Shown here: positions 52,716 to 61,655 of the stretch, piece by piece | How the letters are laid out: each line of letters opens with the position of its first letter | Numbering within the stretch: position 1 is the first letter of the stretch | Source of the DNA: Campylobacterales bacterium | GTDB lineage: Bacteria; Campylobacterota; Campylobacteria; Campylobacterales; Sulfurovaceae | Reading direction: 5' to 3' | Assembly (NCBI GenBank): GCA_014763895.1 | Contig: JACXUM010000020.1 | Location: 1-64,000, forward strand | Length of the DNA: 64,000 nucleotides | Notes under the pieces: model-generated | Database searches by the model: none | What the model was told of the DNA's origin: nothing | Seen by the model: only the letters and a program-made list of their open reading frames with translations | Program-made: the position numbers and the translations under genes

Positions 52716-54191
52716 ATGATAAGTTGGATGCAAAAACACAACAGGTATCTTGTATGGACGATATGGGTGGCAACCATCACGTTCATCGGCGCCGGTTTTG
52801 TGGGCTGGGGAACCTATAGTTACGGTACGAAGGCAAGTGCGGTGGCCAAAGTAGGTGAAATCGAGATATCACGATCAAAACTGGACATGGTGTATAGCAA
52901 TATCTATAACCAATACAATGAGATGATGCAAGGTCAGCTGGATGAGGCAAAAGCAAAAGAACTGGGCTTGGTACAGCGTGCATTTGCTACATTGGCGACA
53001 CAAGCCAAAATCCTAAATTTTTCCAAAGAAATGGGTATCGTCGTCTCCGATAAAGAATTAGCTGATCAGCTACAGTCTATTAAGAGTTTCCAAAAAGACG
53101 GGAAATTCGATAAAAGTATCTATGAGGGATATCTTAAAAACCAAAGACTTAAAGCAAAAGTATTTGAATCCATGCTCAGAGATGACCTTATCATCAGCAA
53201 AACACTTAACTTGTTCAATATCCCTACACTTCCTTTGGAAGTTGAAACAATCGGATCTGCATTGAATGTGGCTGACAAGATCGCCTATAAAGTCCTGACA
53301 CCAGCTGATATCAACCTAACGCTTGATGAATCAAAAATCAAAAGTTTTTGGGAAACACAAAAAGAAAGCTATATGACTCCAAAAACATACGTTCTTTCTG
53401 TAGTTTGGACACCAAGTGCCGATACTCAGATAAACGAGGATGAAATCAAATCCCACTATGATACCAACAGCTTCAACTATATTACGGCGGAAGGCAAACA
53501 GCTCTCGTTTGACGAGGCAAAAGAGATGGTAATCAAAGACCTTAAATTAGCCAAAACAAAAAAAACGGCACAAAAAGACTATATCACATTCAAAAAGAAC
53601 GAGATCCAAGCCCAGGAGTCCCTTAAACTGTCTCTAAATGACCCCAAACTAACGGCAGAACTCTGGACTGATATACAACTCAAAGGGATCAATGACATTT
53701 TGAAACCGAAAGTCGTCGGAGATCGATATGCTACAATCAAAATCGATGCCATCGAAGAACCTAAAACTATGGGCTTTGATGAAGCAAAACAACTAGTCAC
53801 AGACGCTTATCGTATTCAAGAGCAACAAAACATGTTGTCAAAACTTGCACAAACCACATTGGACAACTTTAGAGATGCCAATGCAACGGTGTCCGATTTT
53901 GTCACATTCCAGCAAGCCGTCAATCTAAAACCTATGAATACAGAAGAAAGTTTACAATTTTTACAAAAACTCTTTACATCCTCAAAAGAAAAAGGTATTA
54001 TAGCTATATCGGATAAAGTAATAGTATATGACATTATGGAGCAAAAACTGTTGCCAGTAGATGCAAATCAGTCCACACAGATTGAGAAAAATGTCAATCA
54101 ACTTAAGCAAAATGTATTTGAATCAAACTTTATCAGAACATTAGACGAGAGATACCCGACAGAAGTCTTTATGGGAGGGCTTACAAATTGA
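52716..54191 (+). CDS. ppiD: Membrane-anchored periplasmic chaperone, PpiD/SurA-like
   Basis: A 491-residue protein with one N-terminal anchor helix (YLVWTIWVATITFIGAGFVGW), a SurA-N-like helical chaperone region (residues ~45-180), and a C-terminal portion including the NYITAEGKQLSFDEAK segment, where a degenerate parvulin domain would lie. PpiD-type proteins help outer-membrane protein folding at the inner membrane. The complete set of parvulin active-site residues is not evident, so isomerase activity is doubtful. It overlaps ftsA by 4 bases. Confidence 0.8.
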   Translation: MISWMQKHNRYLVWTIWVATITFIGAGFVGWGTYSYGTKASAVAKVGEIEISRSKLDMVYSNIYNQYNEMMQGQLDEAKAKELGLVQRAFATLATQAKILNFSKEMGIVVSDKELADQLQSIKSFQKDGKFDKSIYEGYLKNQRLKAKVFESMLRDDLIISKTLNLFNIPTLPLEVETIGSALNVADKIAYKVLTPADINLTLDESKIKSFWETQKESYMTPKTYVLSVVWTPSADTQINEDEIKSHYDTNSFNYITAEGKQLSFDEAKEMVIKDLKLAKTKKTAQKDYITFKKNEIQAQESLKLSLNDPKLTAELWTDIQLKGINDILKPKVVGDRYATIKIDAIEEPKTMGFDEAKQLVTDAYRIQEQQNMLSKLAQTTLDNFRDANATVSDFVTFQQAVNLKPMNTEESLQFLQKLFTSSKEKGIIAISDKVIVYDIMEQKLLPVDANQSTQIEKNVNQLKQNVFESNFIRTLDERYPTEVFMGGLTN

Positions 54192-55591
54192 GCGAGATAG
54201 TTTTAGCTATTGATATAGGATCCACGAAAGTATGCGCGATCATAGCTGAAATTGAGGATGGAAAAGTCCAAGTCTTAGGTCATGGTATCTCTAAATCCCA
54301 AGGTATCAAAAGAGGGGTAATCACCAATATCGAGCTGGCAACAAAGTCGATCAAAAAAGCATTGGCCGATGCCAAACGGATTGCCGGATGCAACATAAAC
54401 TCTGCTATTGTATCTATCTCCAATGCCTATGCAAAAAGCCTTAACTCTACCGGTGTTGTCAATATCCCTCATAAAGACATATCGATCAAAGAGATCAACC
54501 GTGTCATGCAAACAGCACTTTACAATGCAAGTGTTCCAAACGAGTATGAAGTAGTTCATGTCCTTCCTTATAATTTCAGGGTAGATGACCAGGATTTTAT
54601 CGAAGATCCGTTTGGGATGAATGCCAGCCGTATGGAAGTGGATGTCAATATTATCATGACACAAAAATCCAATCTTTCAAACCTCAAAAAAGCTGTACGC
54701 TCAGCAGGCATTGAAATCGATGGTATTGTACTCAGCGGATATGCTTCAGCAATTGCTACGATGGATCCAGATGAAAAAGAATTGGGAATAGCAGTTGTGG
54801 ATATCGGAGGTCAGACAAGCAATCTGGTTATCCACACGGGTAACTCCATCCGTTACAATAACTTTCTAGGTGTCGGGTCCAATCATATTACCAATGACCT
54901 ATCCATGGCTTTGCATACACCGCTTCAAATCGCAGAAAATGTCAAAATCCGTCACGGAAACCTTTTGGAAAGCAGCAATGAGATCATCGAATTACCTATT
55001 ATTGGGGATGAAGAGAACCGTAACGGTGTTTCATTGGAAATCGTCCACAGTGTCATCTATGCACGTGTTGAAGAGACTTTAATGATCTTGGCAAAAATGT
55101 TAGAGAAAAGTGCGCTGAAAGAACAGATCAGTGCCGGGATTATCCTGACTGGGGGAATGACAAAACTCAAAGGGATTAGAGAGCTTGCACAAGCTATTTT
55201 CACGGGTATGGCAGTCAGAATCGGCTATCCAAAAAATGTAGATGGTCTTTTCGAAGAGCTCAAAGATCCGGCCTATTCCACAGCAATAGGATTATTACTC
55301 TATAAAGCCGGTTATCATACCCCATATGAGATTAATTTCCAACAGGAGATGCTGCACTCCAAGAGTGGTCATGAAGACAACTTGAATGATATCAAGATAG
55401 CTAATACGGTAAATGAGGTATCTGAGAATAAGGCAATGAAACAAAATACAAAATTTTCAAGTCAAGAAAATGCAGAAAACAATGACAGTGATAGTCCGAG
55501 ATCATTTTCATTTGAAGATTTGCCGGATATTAAAAAAGAGAAAGGTAGTACGATAAAAAAGCTGACCAATTGGGCAAAACAGCTATTTTAA
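54188..55591 (+). CDS. ftsA: Cell division protein FtsA
   Basis: An actin-fold ATPase of 467 residues anchoring FtsZ to the membrane. AIDIGSTKVCAIIAEI (phosphate 1), VNIPHKDISIKEINRVM (1C domain), VVDIGGQTSNLVIH (phosphate 2), ILTGGMTKLKGIREL (adenosine), and a C-terminal amphipathic helix (STIKKLTNWAKQLF) are visible. The start codon is TTG in a TTGA overlap with ppiD. ftsZ follows after 23 bases. Confidence 0.95.
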   Translation: MSEIVLAIDIGSTKVCAIIAEIEDGKVQVLGHGISKSQGIKRGVITNIELATKSIKKALADAKRIAGCNINSAIVSISNAYAKSLNSTGVVNIPHKDISIKEINRVMQTALYNASVPNEYEVVHVLPYNFRVDDQDFIEDPFGMNASRMEVDVNIIMTQKSNLSNLKKAVRSAGIEIDGIVLSGYASAIATMDPDEKELGIAVVDIGGQTSNLVIHTGNSIRYNNFLGVGSNHITNDLSMALHTPLQIAENVKIRHGNLLESSNEIIELPIIGDEENRNGVSLEIVHSVIYARVEETLMILAKMLEKSALKEQISAGIILTGGMTKLKGIRELAQAIFTGMAVRIGYPKNVDGLFEELKDPAYSTAIGLLLYKAGYHTPYEINFQQEMLHSKSGHEDNLNDIKIANTVNEVSENKAMKQNTKFSSQENAENNDSDSPRSFSFEDLPDIKKEKGSTIKKLTNWAKQLF

Positions 55592-55614
55592 TCACATCAT
55601 AAAGGAGGGGAATT

Positions 55615-56766
55615 ATGGAAGAGTTTGAATTTAATGTCATAGAGAGTAAAACAACGACAAATGGTGCAAAAATCAAAGCAATAGGCGTTGGTGGAGGCGG
55701 CGGTAATATGATCAATCACATGATCAATGAAGGGATCAATGATATTGATCTGATCGTAGCCAATACTGATGCTCAGGCATTGGCAACATCATTGGCACCA
55801 TTCAAGCTTCAATTGGGGGCAAGTGCTACCAGAGGTTTAGGTGCAGGAATGGTACCTGATAAAGGAAGAGAAGCTGCCTTGGAAAGCTTTGAAGATGTGA
55901 AGTCCATGCTGCAAGGTTCAGATATTGTCTTTATCTCTGCCGGTCTTGGAGGAGGTACAGGAACTGGAGCAGCCCCAATCATTGCACAAGCAGCGAAAGA
56001 AGTTGGTGCATTAACGGTTTCCATCGTAACAACCCCTTTCAAATTTGAAGGTAGAAAAAGAACGAAACTAGCAAAAGACGGCCTTGAAGAGCTCAAAAGA
56101 GAAAGTGATTCCATCATTGTAGTACCAAATGAGAAGCTTCTTTCTATTGTAGAAAAAAACTTAGGGATCAAAGAAAGCTTCAGAATGGTTGACGACATTC
56201 TCTCACAAGCGGTAGGCGGTATTTCTAAAGTGATCCTTTCACATGGAGAAAATGATATCAACCTTGACTTTGCTGACGTTAAAACCGTTATGAGCCATAA
56301 AGGTCTTGCACTTATGGGTGCGGGTTACAGTACCGGTCCAAATGCAGCTTATGATGCAGCTAAAGCAGCTATCGAATCTCCGTTGCTTGACAATATTTCT
56401 ATCGATGGAGCAATGGGCGTATTGGTGCACTTTGATATCCACCCTGATTATCCTATTATGGAAATCGGTGAAGCGATGAGTATTGTTGAAGAGAGTGCTG
56501 ATGAGGATGCAAGTGTGATCTTCGGGACAACGACAAATCCTGATATGGATGTGGATGAAGTTCGTATTACGATCATTGCGACTGGATTTGAAGATAAAAA
56601 TGCTGTTGCTGAACCGACTGTAAAGCACCAAGAGTCGCTTCTAAACCCGGTTACAAACAATATTCATACTTTAAGAAGTGCCAATAAAATGGTAGTGGGC
56701 GGTTACAATGGAGAGAATGAAGATATATTGGATATCCCTACTTTTCTAAGAAAGCAAATGGATTAA
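55615..56766 (+). CDS. ftsZ: Cell division protein FtsZ
   Basis: A 383-residue tubulin-like GTPase forming the Z ring. The GTP-binding GVGGGGGNMINHM, the tubulin signature GLGGGTGTGAAPII, the synergy-loop catalytic region LDFADVKTVMSHKGLALMG, and a C-terminal conserved peptide (DILDIPTFLRKQMD) that binds FtsA are present. AAAGGAGGGG just upstream is a very strong ribosome-binding site, in keeping with high FtsZ demand. A double-hairpin terminator follows. Confidence 0.97.
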   Translation: MEEFEFNVIESKTTTNGAKIKAIGVGGGGGNMINHMINEGINDIDLIVANTDAQALATSLAPFKLQLGASATRGLGAGMVPDKGREAALESFEDVKSMLQGSDIVFISAGLGGGTGTGAAPIIAQAAKEVGALTVSIVTTPFKFEGRKRTKLAKDGLEELKRESDSIIVVPNEKLLSIVEKNLGIKESFRMVDDILSQAVGGISKVILSHGENDINLDFADVKTVMSHKGLALMGAGYSTGPNAAYDAAKAAIESPLLDNISIDGAMGVLVHFDIHPDYPIMEIGEAMSIVEESADEDASVIFGTTTNPDMDVDEVRITIIATGFEDKNAVAEPTVKHQESLLNPVTNNIHTLRSANKMVVGGYNGENEDILDIPTFLRKQMD

Positions 56767-56800
56767 ATTCTTTTTCTACCATTCTTCTTCACTAGTCGAG

Positions 56801-56851
56801 CAAAGGGAGTCTCTTCCCTCTCTTTGAAACAATAAAGTATGTTTTTATTGT
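56801..56851 (+). terminator. Two stem-loops terminating the ftsA-ftsZ transcript
   Basis: CAAAGGGAG (56801-56809) pairs with CTCTCTTTG (56818-56826), and ACAATAAA (56829-56836) with TTTATTGT (56844-56851); the latter is followed by CTTCTTTTCT. This fits an intrinsic terminator after ftsZ. Confidence 0.7.
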
Positions 56852-56921
56852 CTTCTTTTCTAACTCTATTTATTAATCTTTTTTTGTTATGATTAGCCAA
56901 ATTTTTCGATAGGATAATTTT

Positions 56922-57515
56922 ATGAAATATATCAAAACACTTTCCCATATCACTTCTGCAAGCGGTCTTGGAATTTTACTTTCCATAGGTATTACCGGAT
57001 GTGGAGACAATATGCAAAATACCGCCGAACAGCCTCAGGCAAAAGGTGCTTTTGTCATCATAGAAGAGAGTGCCCCGGGCAAATACAAAATCAAAGATGA
57101 ATTTCCTGCCGATGAGACCAGGATTGTACTCAAAAAACTGGATGGAACCGAAAAGATCCTTACAAAAGAAGAGATGGATGCCCTGCTCAAAGAGGAAGAG
57201 GCAAAAATCGATAACGGTACTTCCAATCTTACCAAACCAAATGCAGAAGTTTCACAGCAAGGAGGTATGGGTCTGGGTGAAGCCATCCTTGCAAGTGCAG
57301 CTGGGGCGATCATTGGCTCTTGGATAGGTAGCAAGCTCTTTGGTAGCCCAAACTACCAACAAAACAGACAGGCAGGTTATAAATCCCCTTCAACTTTTAA
57401 CAGAAGCCAAAACAGTTTCAACCAACCAAGAACAAGTTCTAAAAGTACCAAAAGCGGCTTCTTTGGAAACAGCAAAAGTTCAAGCACAAAAAGCAGCGGC
57501 TTTTTTGGCGGTTGA
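56922..57515 (+). CDS. YgiB-like (DUF1190) lipoprotein
   Basis: A 197-residue protein with a lipoprotein signal (LLSIGITGCGDN), a charged middle (GKYKIKDEFPADETRIVLKKLDGTEKILT), a glycine/alanine-rich helix (GEAILASAAGAIIGSWIGSKLFG) that may lie in a membrane, and a Ser/Asn-rich tail with repeated SGFFG motifs. It resembles YgiB, whose gene lies next to ygiC in Escherichia coli, and here too the next gene is YgiC-like. The function of the family is unknown. Confidence 0.7.
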   Translation: MKYIKTLSHITSASGLGILLSIGITGCGDNMQNTAEQPQAKGAFVIIEESAPGKYKIKDEFPADETRIVLKKLDGTEKILTKEEMDALLKEEEAKIDNGTSNLTKPNAEVSQQGGMGLGEAILASAAGAIIGSWIGSKLFGSPNYQQNRQAGYKSPSTFNRSQNSFNQPRTSSKSTKSGFFGNSKSSSTKSSGFFGG

Positions 57516-57518
57516 TCG

Positions 57519-58694
57519 ATGGTAACACTACAAAAAACTGTTTCATTAGATACGGATTATCTGGAGTCCCTAGGATTTATCTGGCATACAGATAGTGATA
57601 ACAGCAGCTACATTGCAGATGAACTGGTTACAATAAGTGAAAGTGAAGCCGAAGGATATTATGAAGCAGCCAACGAGCTATATGATATGTATGTCCATGC
57701 AGCACAATATGTGATTGACAACAATCTTTTTCATGAAATAGGTATCCCGTTTAATCTTGTAGAGATCATCAAGGCATCCTGGGAAAATGATATACATTGG
57801 CATCTATACGGACGGTTTGATCTTGCTGGCGGGTGTGATGGCAAACCTATCAAGTTGCTTGAATTTAATGCAGACACTCCTACTTCACTGTTTGAAACAG
57901 CTATCATTCAATGGGCTATACTGAAAAAGAACGGTATGGATGAGAGCCGACAGTTCAATGCACTCCATGAAGCACTGATTGACAATTTCAAACGTTTGGT
58001 CACATTAGATGAAAATGTTGAAAATTTTGAAGAGAGATATGAAGGGTGGAAATTCCTTTTCAGCTCCATTAAGGGAAACAGTGAAGAAGAAAATACGGTA
58101 AGACTCCTTCAATATATTGCAGATCAGGCCGGCTATCAAACAGAGTTCGCCTATATTGATGAAGTAGAGTTCTCGGATGAAGGGATAAGCTATCAGGGCA
58201 ATGAATATGAACTTTGGTTCAAATTGATTCCCTGGGAAGATATAGCTTTGCAAGCATCCGATCTGGCAATGCTGCTTACCAATATCATCAAAAACCAAAA
58301 AGCGATCATATTCAACCCTGCCTATGCCCTTCTTTTCCAAAGTAAAGGAATGTTAAAAATACTATGGGATCTTTATCCAAATCACCCTTTGCTCCTTGAA
58401 AGCTCTTTTGAGCCTTTAAAAGGCCGCAAACAGGTCAGAAAACCCGTTTTTGGAAGAGAAGGGGGCAATGTTGCCATCATAGATGAAAACGGTATGATTA
58501 CAGAAGAAGCATCCGGAGAATATCAAAACCATAAAATGCTCTACCAAGCCTATACGAATTTGCCTGAAGACAATCAGGGACAAAGCTACCAGTCAGGTGT
58601 TTTTTATGCATATGAAGCCTGTGCTTTGGGCTTTAGAAAAGGCGGCAAGATCTTAAACAATATGTCTAAATTTGTGGGTCATATCATCCAATAA
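57519..58694 (+). CDS. YgiC/glutathionylspermidine synthase-like ATP-grasp ligase
   Basis: A 391-residue ATP-grasp protein of the glutathionylspermidine synthase C-domain family: GRFDLAGGCDGKPIKLLEFNADTPTSLFE, LLQYIADQAGYQTEFAYIDEV, KLIPWEDIA, and GREGGNVAIIDENG. The spermidine-ligase activity is documented only for the bifunctional enzyme; YgiC-type members act on an unknown peptide-like substrate. It starts 4 bases after the YgiB-like gene. Confidence 0.82.
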   Translation: MVTLQKTVSLDTDYLESLGFIWHTDSDNSSYIADELVTISESEAEGYYEAANELYDMYVHAAQYVIDNNLFHEIGIPFNLVEIIKASWENDIHWHLYGRFDLAGGCDGKPIKLLEFNADTPTSLFETAIIQWAILKKNGMDESRQFNALHEALIDNFKRLVTLDENVENFEERYEGWKFLFSSIKGNSEEENTVRLLQYIADQAGYQTEFAYIDEVEFSDEGISYQGNEYELWFKLIPWEDIALQASDLAMLLTNIIKNQKAIIFNPAYALLFQSKGMLKILWDLYPNHPLLLESSFEPLKGRKQVRKPVFGREGGNVAIIDENGMITEEASGEYQNHKMLYQAYTNLPEDNQGQSYQSGVFYAYEACALGFRKGGKILNNMSKFVGHIIQ

Positions 58695-58696
58695 AA

Positions 58697-58849
58697 TTGC
58701 AGAAAATTTTTAAAAAATTTAATGCCCAAAAGGTAGATGACCAGCTCGTAGCGCTTGGATATGATCCGATCTTTGCATATTTGGATGAAGATGGGGAATA
58801 TGAAGTGGTCCAAAAGTTTAATCACCGCAAACACTTAGACGATGATTAA
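58697..58849 (+). CDS. Small 50-residue protein, TTG start
   Basis: This frame starts at TTG two bases after the YgiC-like stop and reads LQKIFKKFNAQKVDDQLV... to ...VVQKFNHRKHLDDD, ending 40 bases before the end of ppk2. Basic N-terminus, acidic centre (YLDEDGEYEVVQ), no signal. The length and amino-acid pattern look coding, and coupling to the upstream gene would make up for the missing ribosome-binding site. Unknown function. Confidence 0.5.
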   Translation: MQKIFKKFNAQKVDDQLVALGYDPIFAYLDEDGEYEVVQKFNHRKHLDDD

Positions 58850-58864
58850 CTAACTTGTTAAATA

Positions 58865-58894
58865 TCCTAACGATCAATTATCCGAACGTTAGGA
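58865..58894. terminator. Inverted repeat between convergent genes
   Basis: TCCTAACG (58865-58872) and CGTTAGGA (58887-58894) form an 8-pair stem with a 14-base loop at the convergent end of the YgiC unit and ppk2. It overlaps the ppk2 stop codon. It lacks a clear U-run but fits a bidirectional terminator. Confidence 0.45.
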
Positions 58895-59755
58895 AGTATA
58901 TGATCCCGGTTTTGCTTTACGCATCATAATCATTTCTTTAGATGATGGTATCACGATTTTCGGATTGCATTCGAAAGAGACGTTTCCATTCTTTTCTTCA
59001 TAAGCAAAATGGCTTAAAATCAATTTCATTGCTTCAATTCTGGCTTGATGCTTGTCATTTGAACGGATAACATACCAAGGGGCATCGGGATGGTTGGTTT
59101 TATCAAGCATCTCATACTTCATCTTGCTAAATTCCTCCCAGAGCCCTTGAGCCTGAAGATCTACTTCACTCAGTTTCCATTTACGAAGCGGATCGGTTTT
59201 TCTTTGCTCAAAACGAACTGCCTGAACGGATTTTTTCACACTGAGATAGAGTTTGATCAATACGATCCCCTGTCTACTTAATGAACGTTCAAAACCCGTA
59301 ACATCATTCATAAATATTTCGTACTCCTGTGGTGTACAAAAACCAAATACGGGTTCTACCATCGCACGGTTATACCAGCTCCGGTCAAAAAGTATGATCT
59401 GTCCGGCTGACGGAAAATGCTCAACGTATTTTTGAAAATACCATTGTGTTTTCTGTTCTTCGGTCGGTTTGCCCAGTGCTACAATACGGTAATGTTTAGG
59501 GTTCATATAGCGTGAGATGGTTCCGATCAAACTTCCTTTACCGGCAGCATCCCTTCCTTCAAAAACAACGACAAGTTTTTTACCGTTATTTTCGATATGT
59601 TTTTGCAATTTGACCATTTCGGCCTGATAGACCTCAAGCTCTTTCATCTCTTTATACATTTTTAATGCTTCAGCATTTTGTTCATGAAAGTCCTGAAGCT
59701 GATTACGCAGCATCTCGATCTCTTGCTGTAAACTGTCCAACGTAATCTGTTCCAT
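58889..59755 (-). CDS. ppk2: Polyphosphate kinase 2
   Basis: PPK2 transfers phosphate between polyphosphate and nucleotides. The 288 residues have an N-terminal coiled coil, Walker A (EGRDAAGKGSLIG, residues 66-78), Walker B-like ILFDRSWYNRAMVEPVFGF, and the lid/arginine region (RFEQRKTDPLRKWKLSEVD). The substrate class (ADP, GDP or AMP) is not clear by eye. It is downstream of apaH but separated by a long hairpin, so it is probably its own transcript. Confidence 0.93.
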   Translation of the reverse strand: MEQITLDSLQQEIEMLRNQLQDFHEQNAEALKMYKEMKELEVYQAEMVKLQKHIENNGKKLVVVFEGRDAAGKGSLIGTISRYMNPKHYRIVALGKPTEEQKTQWYFQKYVEHFPSAGQIILFDRSWYNRAMVEPVFGFCTPQEYEIFMNDVTGFERSLSRQGIVLIKLYLSVKKSVQAVRFEQRKTDPLRKWKLSEVDLQAQGLWEEFSKMKYEMLDKTNHPDAPWYVIRSNDKHQARIEAMKLILSHFAYEEKNGNVSFECNPKIVIPSSKEMIMMRKAKPGSYTS

Positions 59756-59803
59756 GATGAAAACCTTTATGGGATATCAAACAGGTTTATATAGATGCCT
59801 GTC

Positions 59804-59837
59804 AAAATAGTATAAAAGTGTAATTTTATACTATTTT
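59804..59837. terminator. Perfect 14-pair stem-loop between apaH and ppk2
   Basis: AAAATAGTATAAAA (59804-59817) pairs exactly with TTTTATACTATTTT (59824-59837) around a 6-base loop. The 3' arm is U-rich on either strand. It lies just downstream of the apaH stop and would end the M48-to-apaH operon. Confidence 0.6.
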
Positions 59838-59839
59838 AT

Positions 59840-60691
59840 TTAATTATCACTGAGGGAAAGACCAGATGTTTTAGATGCTTTGGGGCATTCAACCTGTACG
59901 ATCATAGGTTCAGGCATATCCAATCTTGCAGCAGTCAGTTTTCCTCCCCAGATACATCCCGTGTCCAGTGCCAACACATGTTCATCCTGATAATATCCCA
60001 ACGCTGCCCAATGCCCAAAAATGATCTTTAGATCGATCTCTTTACGATAAGAGGTAAGAAACCATGGGCTCATGCCTTTGGCTTTTAGCTCTTCTGAGGG
60101 AGATCCTTTTTGATCGAAGTCCAATCGATGATCATTGAAACAAAACCGCATTCTTGTAAAAGAACTCATCAAATAACGATCGATGTCAATAATATCGGCT
60201 TTCCTGTCAAATCGGCTAACCCCTTTTTTAAACATCTTTTCAAGCCAGATAGGTGCATCGGCACTTTGCAAACGTGTTTCCAGATATCCAGCATAGCGTA
60301 TCGCCATTCCCAGATCAAATTCCGGTGAAATGCCGGCATGAGCCATACAATATCCCAGTTTATAATCCACATGCAGAAATTTTTGTTCCTGCAGCCACTC
60401 GATCAGTTTTTTGGCCTCAGGGGAATCAAGAATTGGATCGATCGTAGGATTGGATTTTTTAATCCCGTAATAGGCTGCAATGAGTGTGATATCATGATTT
60501 CCAAGAACGATATCAACACTCTCTTTGATACCATAAAGATACTCTAGTGTCTCTAACGATCCCTGCCCTCTATTGACAAGATCCCCGACCAGCCATAATC
60601 TGTCTTTTTGGGGGTCAAATGCAACCTTTTCCAAAAGAGCCTTCAAGCTATCAAAACATCCCTGTATATCCCCTATCGCCCAGACTGCCAT
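59840..60691 (-). CDS. apaH: Bis(5'-nucleosyl)-tetraphosphatase, symmetrical
   Basis: ApaH is a metallophosphatase that hydrolyses Ap4A to ADP. The 283 residues contain the metallophosphoesterase motifs AIGDIQGCFDSL, LVGDLVNRGQGSLE, IVLGNHDITLIA, MAHAGISPEFDL, and FGHWAALGY with the late DTGCIWGGKLTAARL. All metal ligands appear intact. Its start lies within the end of the glycosylase gene (19-base overlap), so the two are tightly coupled. It is the last gene of the minus-strand operon that runs from the M48 peptidase. Confidence 0.95.
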   Translation of the reverse strand: MAVWAIGDIQGCFDSLKALLEKVAFDPQKDRLWLVGDLVNRGQGSLETLEYLYGIKESVDIVLGNHDITLIAAYYGIKKSNPTIDPILDSPEAKKLIEWLQEQKFLHVDYKLGYCMAHAGISPEFDLGMAIRYAGYLETRLQSADAPIWLEKMFKKGVSRFDRKADIIDIDRYLMSSFTRMRFCFNDHRLDFDQKGSPSEELKAKGMSPWFLTSYRKEIDLKIIFGHWAALGYYQDEHVLALDTGCIWGGKLTAARLDMPEPMIVQVECPKASKTSGLSLSDN

Positions 60692-61176
60692 CCCAGACCC
60701 AGCCTCTCTTTATAGATTTCACATTTTTCCTCAAATTTCATCGCAGCATAAGCTGGTGAAGGAGACGGCAAATAAACCGTATCAATATTCAAATGAGCAA
60801 AATGTTTTTTAAAAAGTGTATACGCTTTTTTACCTGTCAATGCAACTTTTTGGATCTGAGGGTATTGTTCGAGAAATGTTTCAATATCGTTAACCTCTTC
60901 ATTTTTCAAAGCACTGTCCAATGAATTTGATCTGCTGCATGCTTTGAGCATATCCCACAACCCTATTTTACACTCCTTAAGCAGCCAGATCTTTTGATCT
61001 TTATTGTATGTCGGGTAACCGGTAATTGTTTCAAGTATTTTCCAGAACTGATTTTGAGGGTGGGCATAATAGAAATTTTTTTCAAACGATTGGACACTGG
61101 GGAAGGATCCCAATACCAGTATCTTCGTATCTTTGAAAACGACAGGCTTGAAAGGATGTGCTAAAATTTCATTCAC
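60673..61176 (-). CDS. Hypoxanthine/uracil DNA glycosylase (UDG superfamily, HDG-like)
   Basis: A 167-residue DNA repair enzyme of the uracil-glycosylase fold: ILVLGSFPSVQSF, YYAHPQNQFWKIL, KIGLWDMLKACSR, and the second active loop VYLPSPSPAYAAM. The GSFPS and NQFW signatures match the deoxyinosine/hypoxanthine glycosylase branch (family 6); no classical uracil-specific motif is present. It overlaps the upstream DUF4149 gene by one base and apaH by 19 bases. Confidence 0.8.
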   Translation of the reverse strand: MNEILAHPFKPVVFKDTKILVLGSFPSVQSFEKNFYYAHPQNQFWKILETITGYPTYNKDQKIWLLKECKIGLWDMLKACSRSNSLDSALKNEEVNDIETFLEQYPQIQKVALTGKKAYTLFKKHFAHLNIDTVYLPSPSPAYAAMKFEEKCEIYKERLGLGWQSGR

Positions 61177-61655
61177 TATTTACACGCCTTTTGCATATTT
61201 CTGATCATGAGAACCAACACTGCCGCACTGAAGATCTTAAAGTTGATCTCACTGCCTTTGTGGGTATTGATAAAAGCTTCGCTTTTTGTCATCGCTTCAC
61301 CACCCATCTGCATCGTTAATATATCGGGTAGATAATAGTGTCCAAACATAAGACCGGTAGAAACTGCAAAAAAGGCAGCAATCAAAGTGATGGTATCTCT
61401 TTCGAACTTCTTGTATTTGTACCCTTCATAAAGTACTACAGCAACTACCAATAGATTCACAAGATAGGAAAGCCTGATAAAATTCTCAGTCATGATCAAC
61501 CCTTCCTGGTACTGTGTCAATACCCCAGAACCAAGCCATTTCTCTGTATGAAATGTCACTGGTGCAACCACCGCTCCTGCATACAAACTTGCGCCCAAGA
61601 TGATACCAAGCAGTACCAGATAAACCATCGTCGTAATTCTAAAATATTTTTTCAT
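61176..61655 (-). CDS. DUF4149-type membrane protein
   Basis: A 159-residue protein with four hydrophobic helices (YLVLLGIILGASLYAGAVVAPVTF, YLVNLLVVAVVLYEG, TLIAAFFAVSTGLMFGHYYL, FKIFSAAVLVLMI) and a FHTEKWLGSG loop, matching the DUF4149/TMEM205-like family. The function is not known. It overlaps prmC by 4 bases. Confidence 0.7.
   Translation of the reverse strand: MKKYFRITTMVYLVLLGIILGASLYAGAVVAPVTFHTEKWLGSGVLTQYQEGLIMTENFIRLSYLVNLLVVAVVLYEGYKYKKFERDTITLIAAFFAVSTGLMFGHYYLPDILTMQMGGEAMTKSEAFINTHKGSEINFKIFSAAVLVLMIRNMQKACK

Noticed and set aside
52648-52773. N-terminal extension of bioA
   Set aside because: It would run through the divergent promoter region and the ppiD start, and adds residues not found in BioA proteins.
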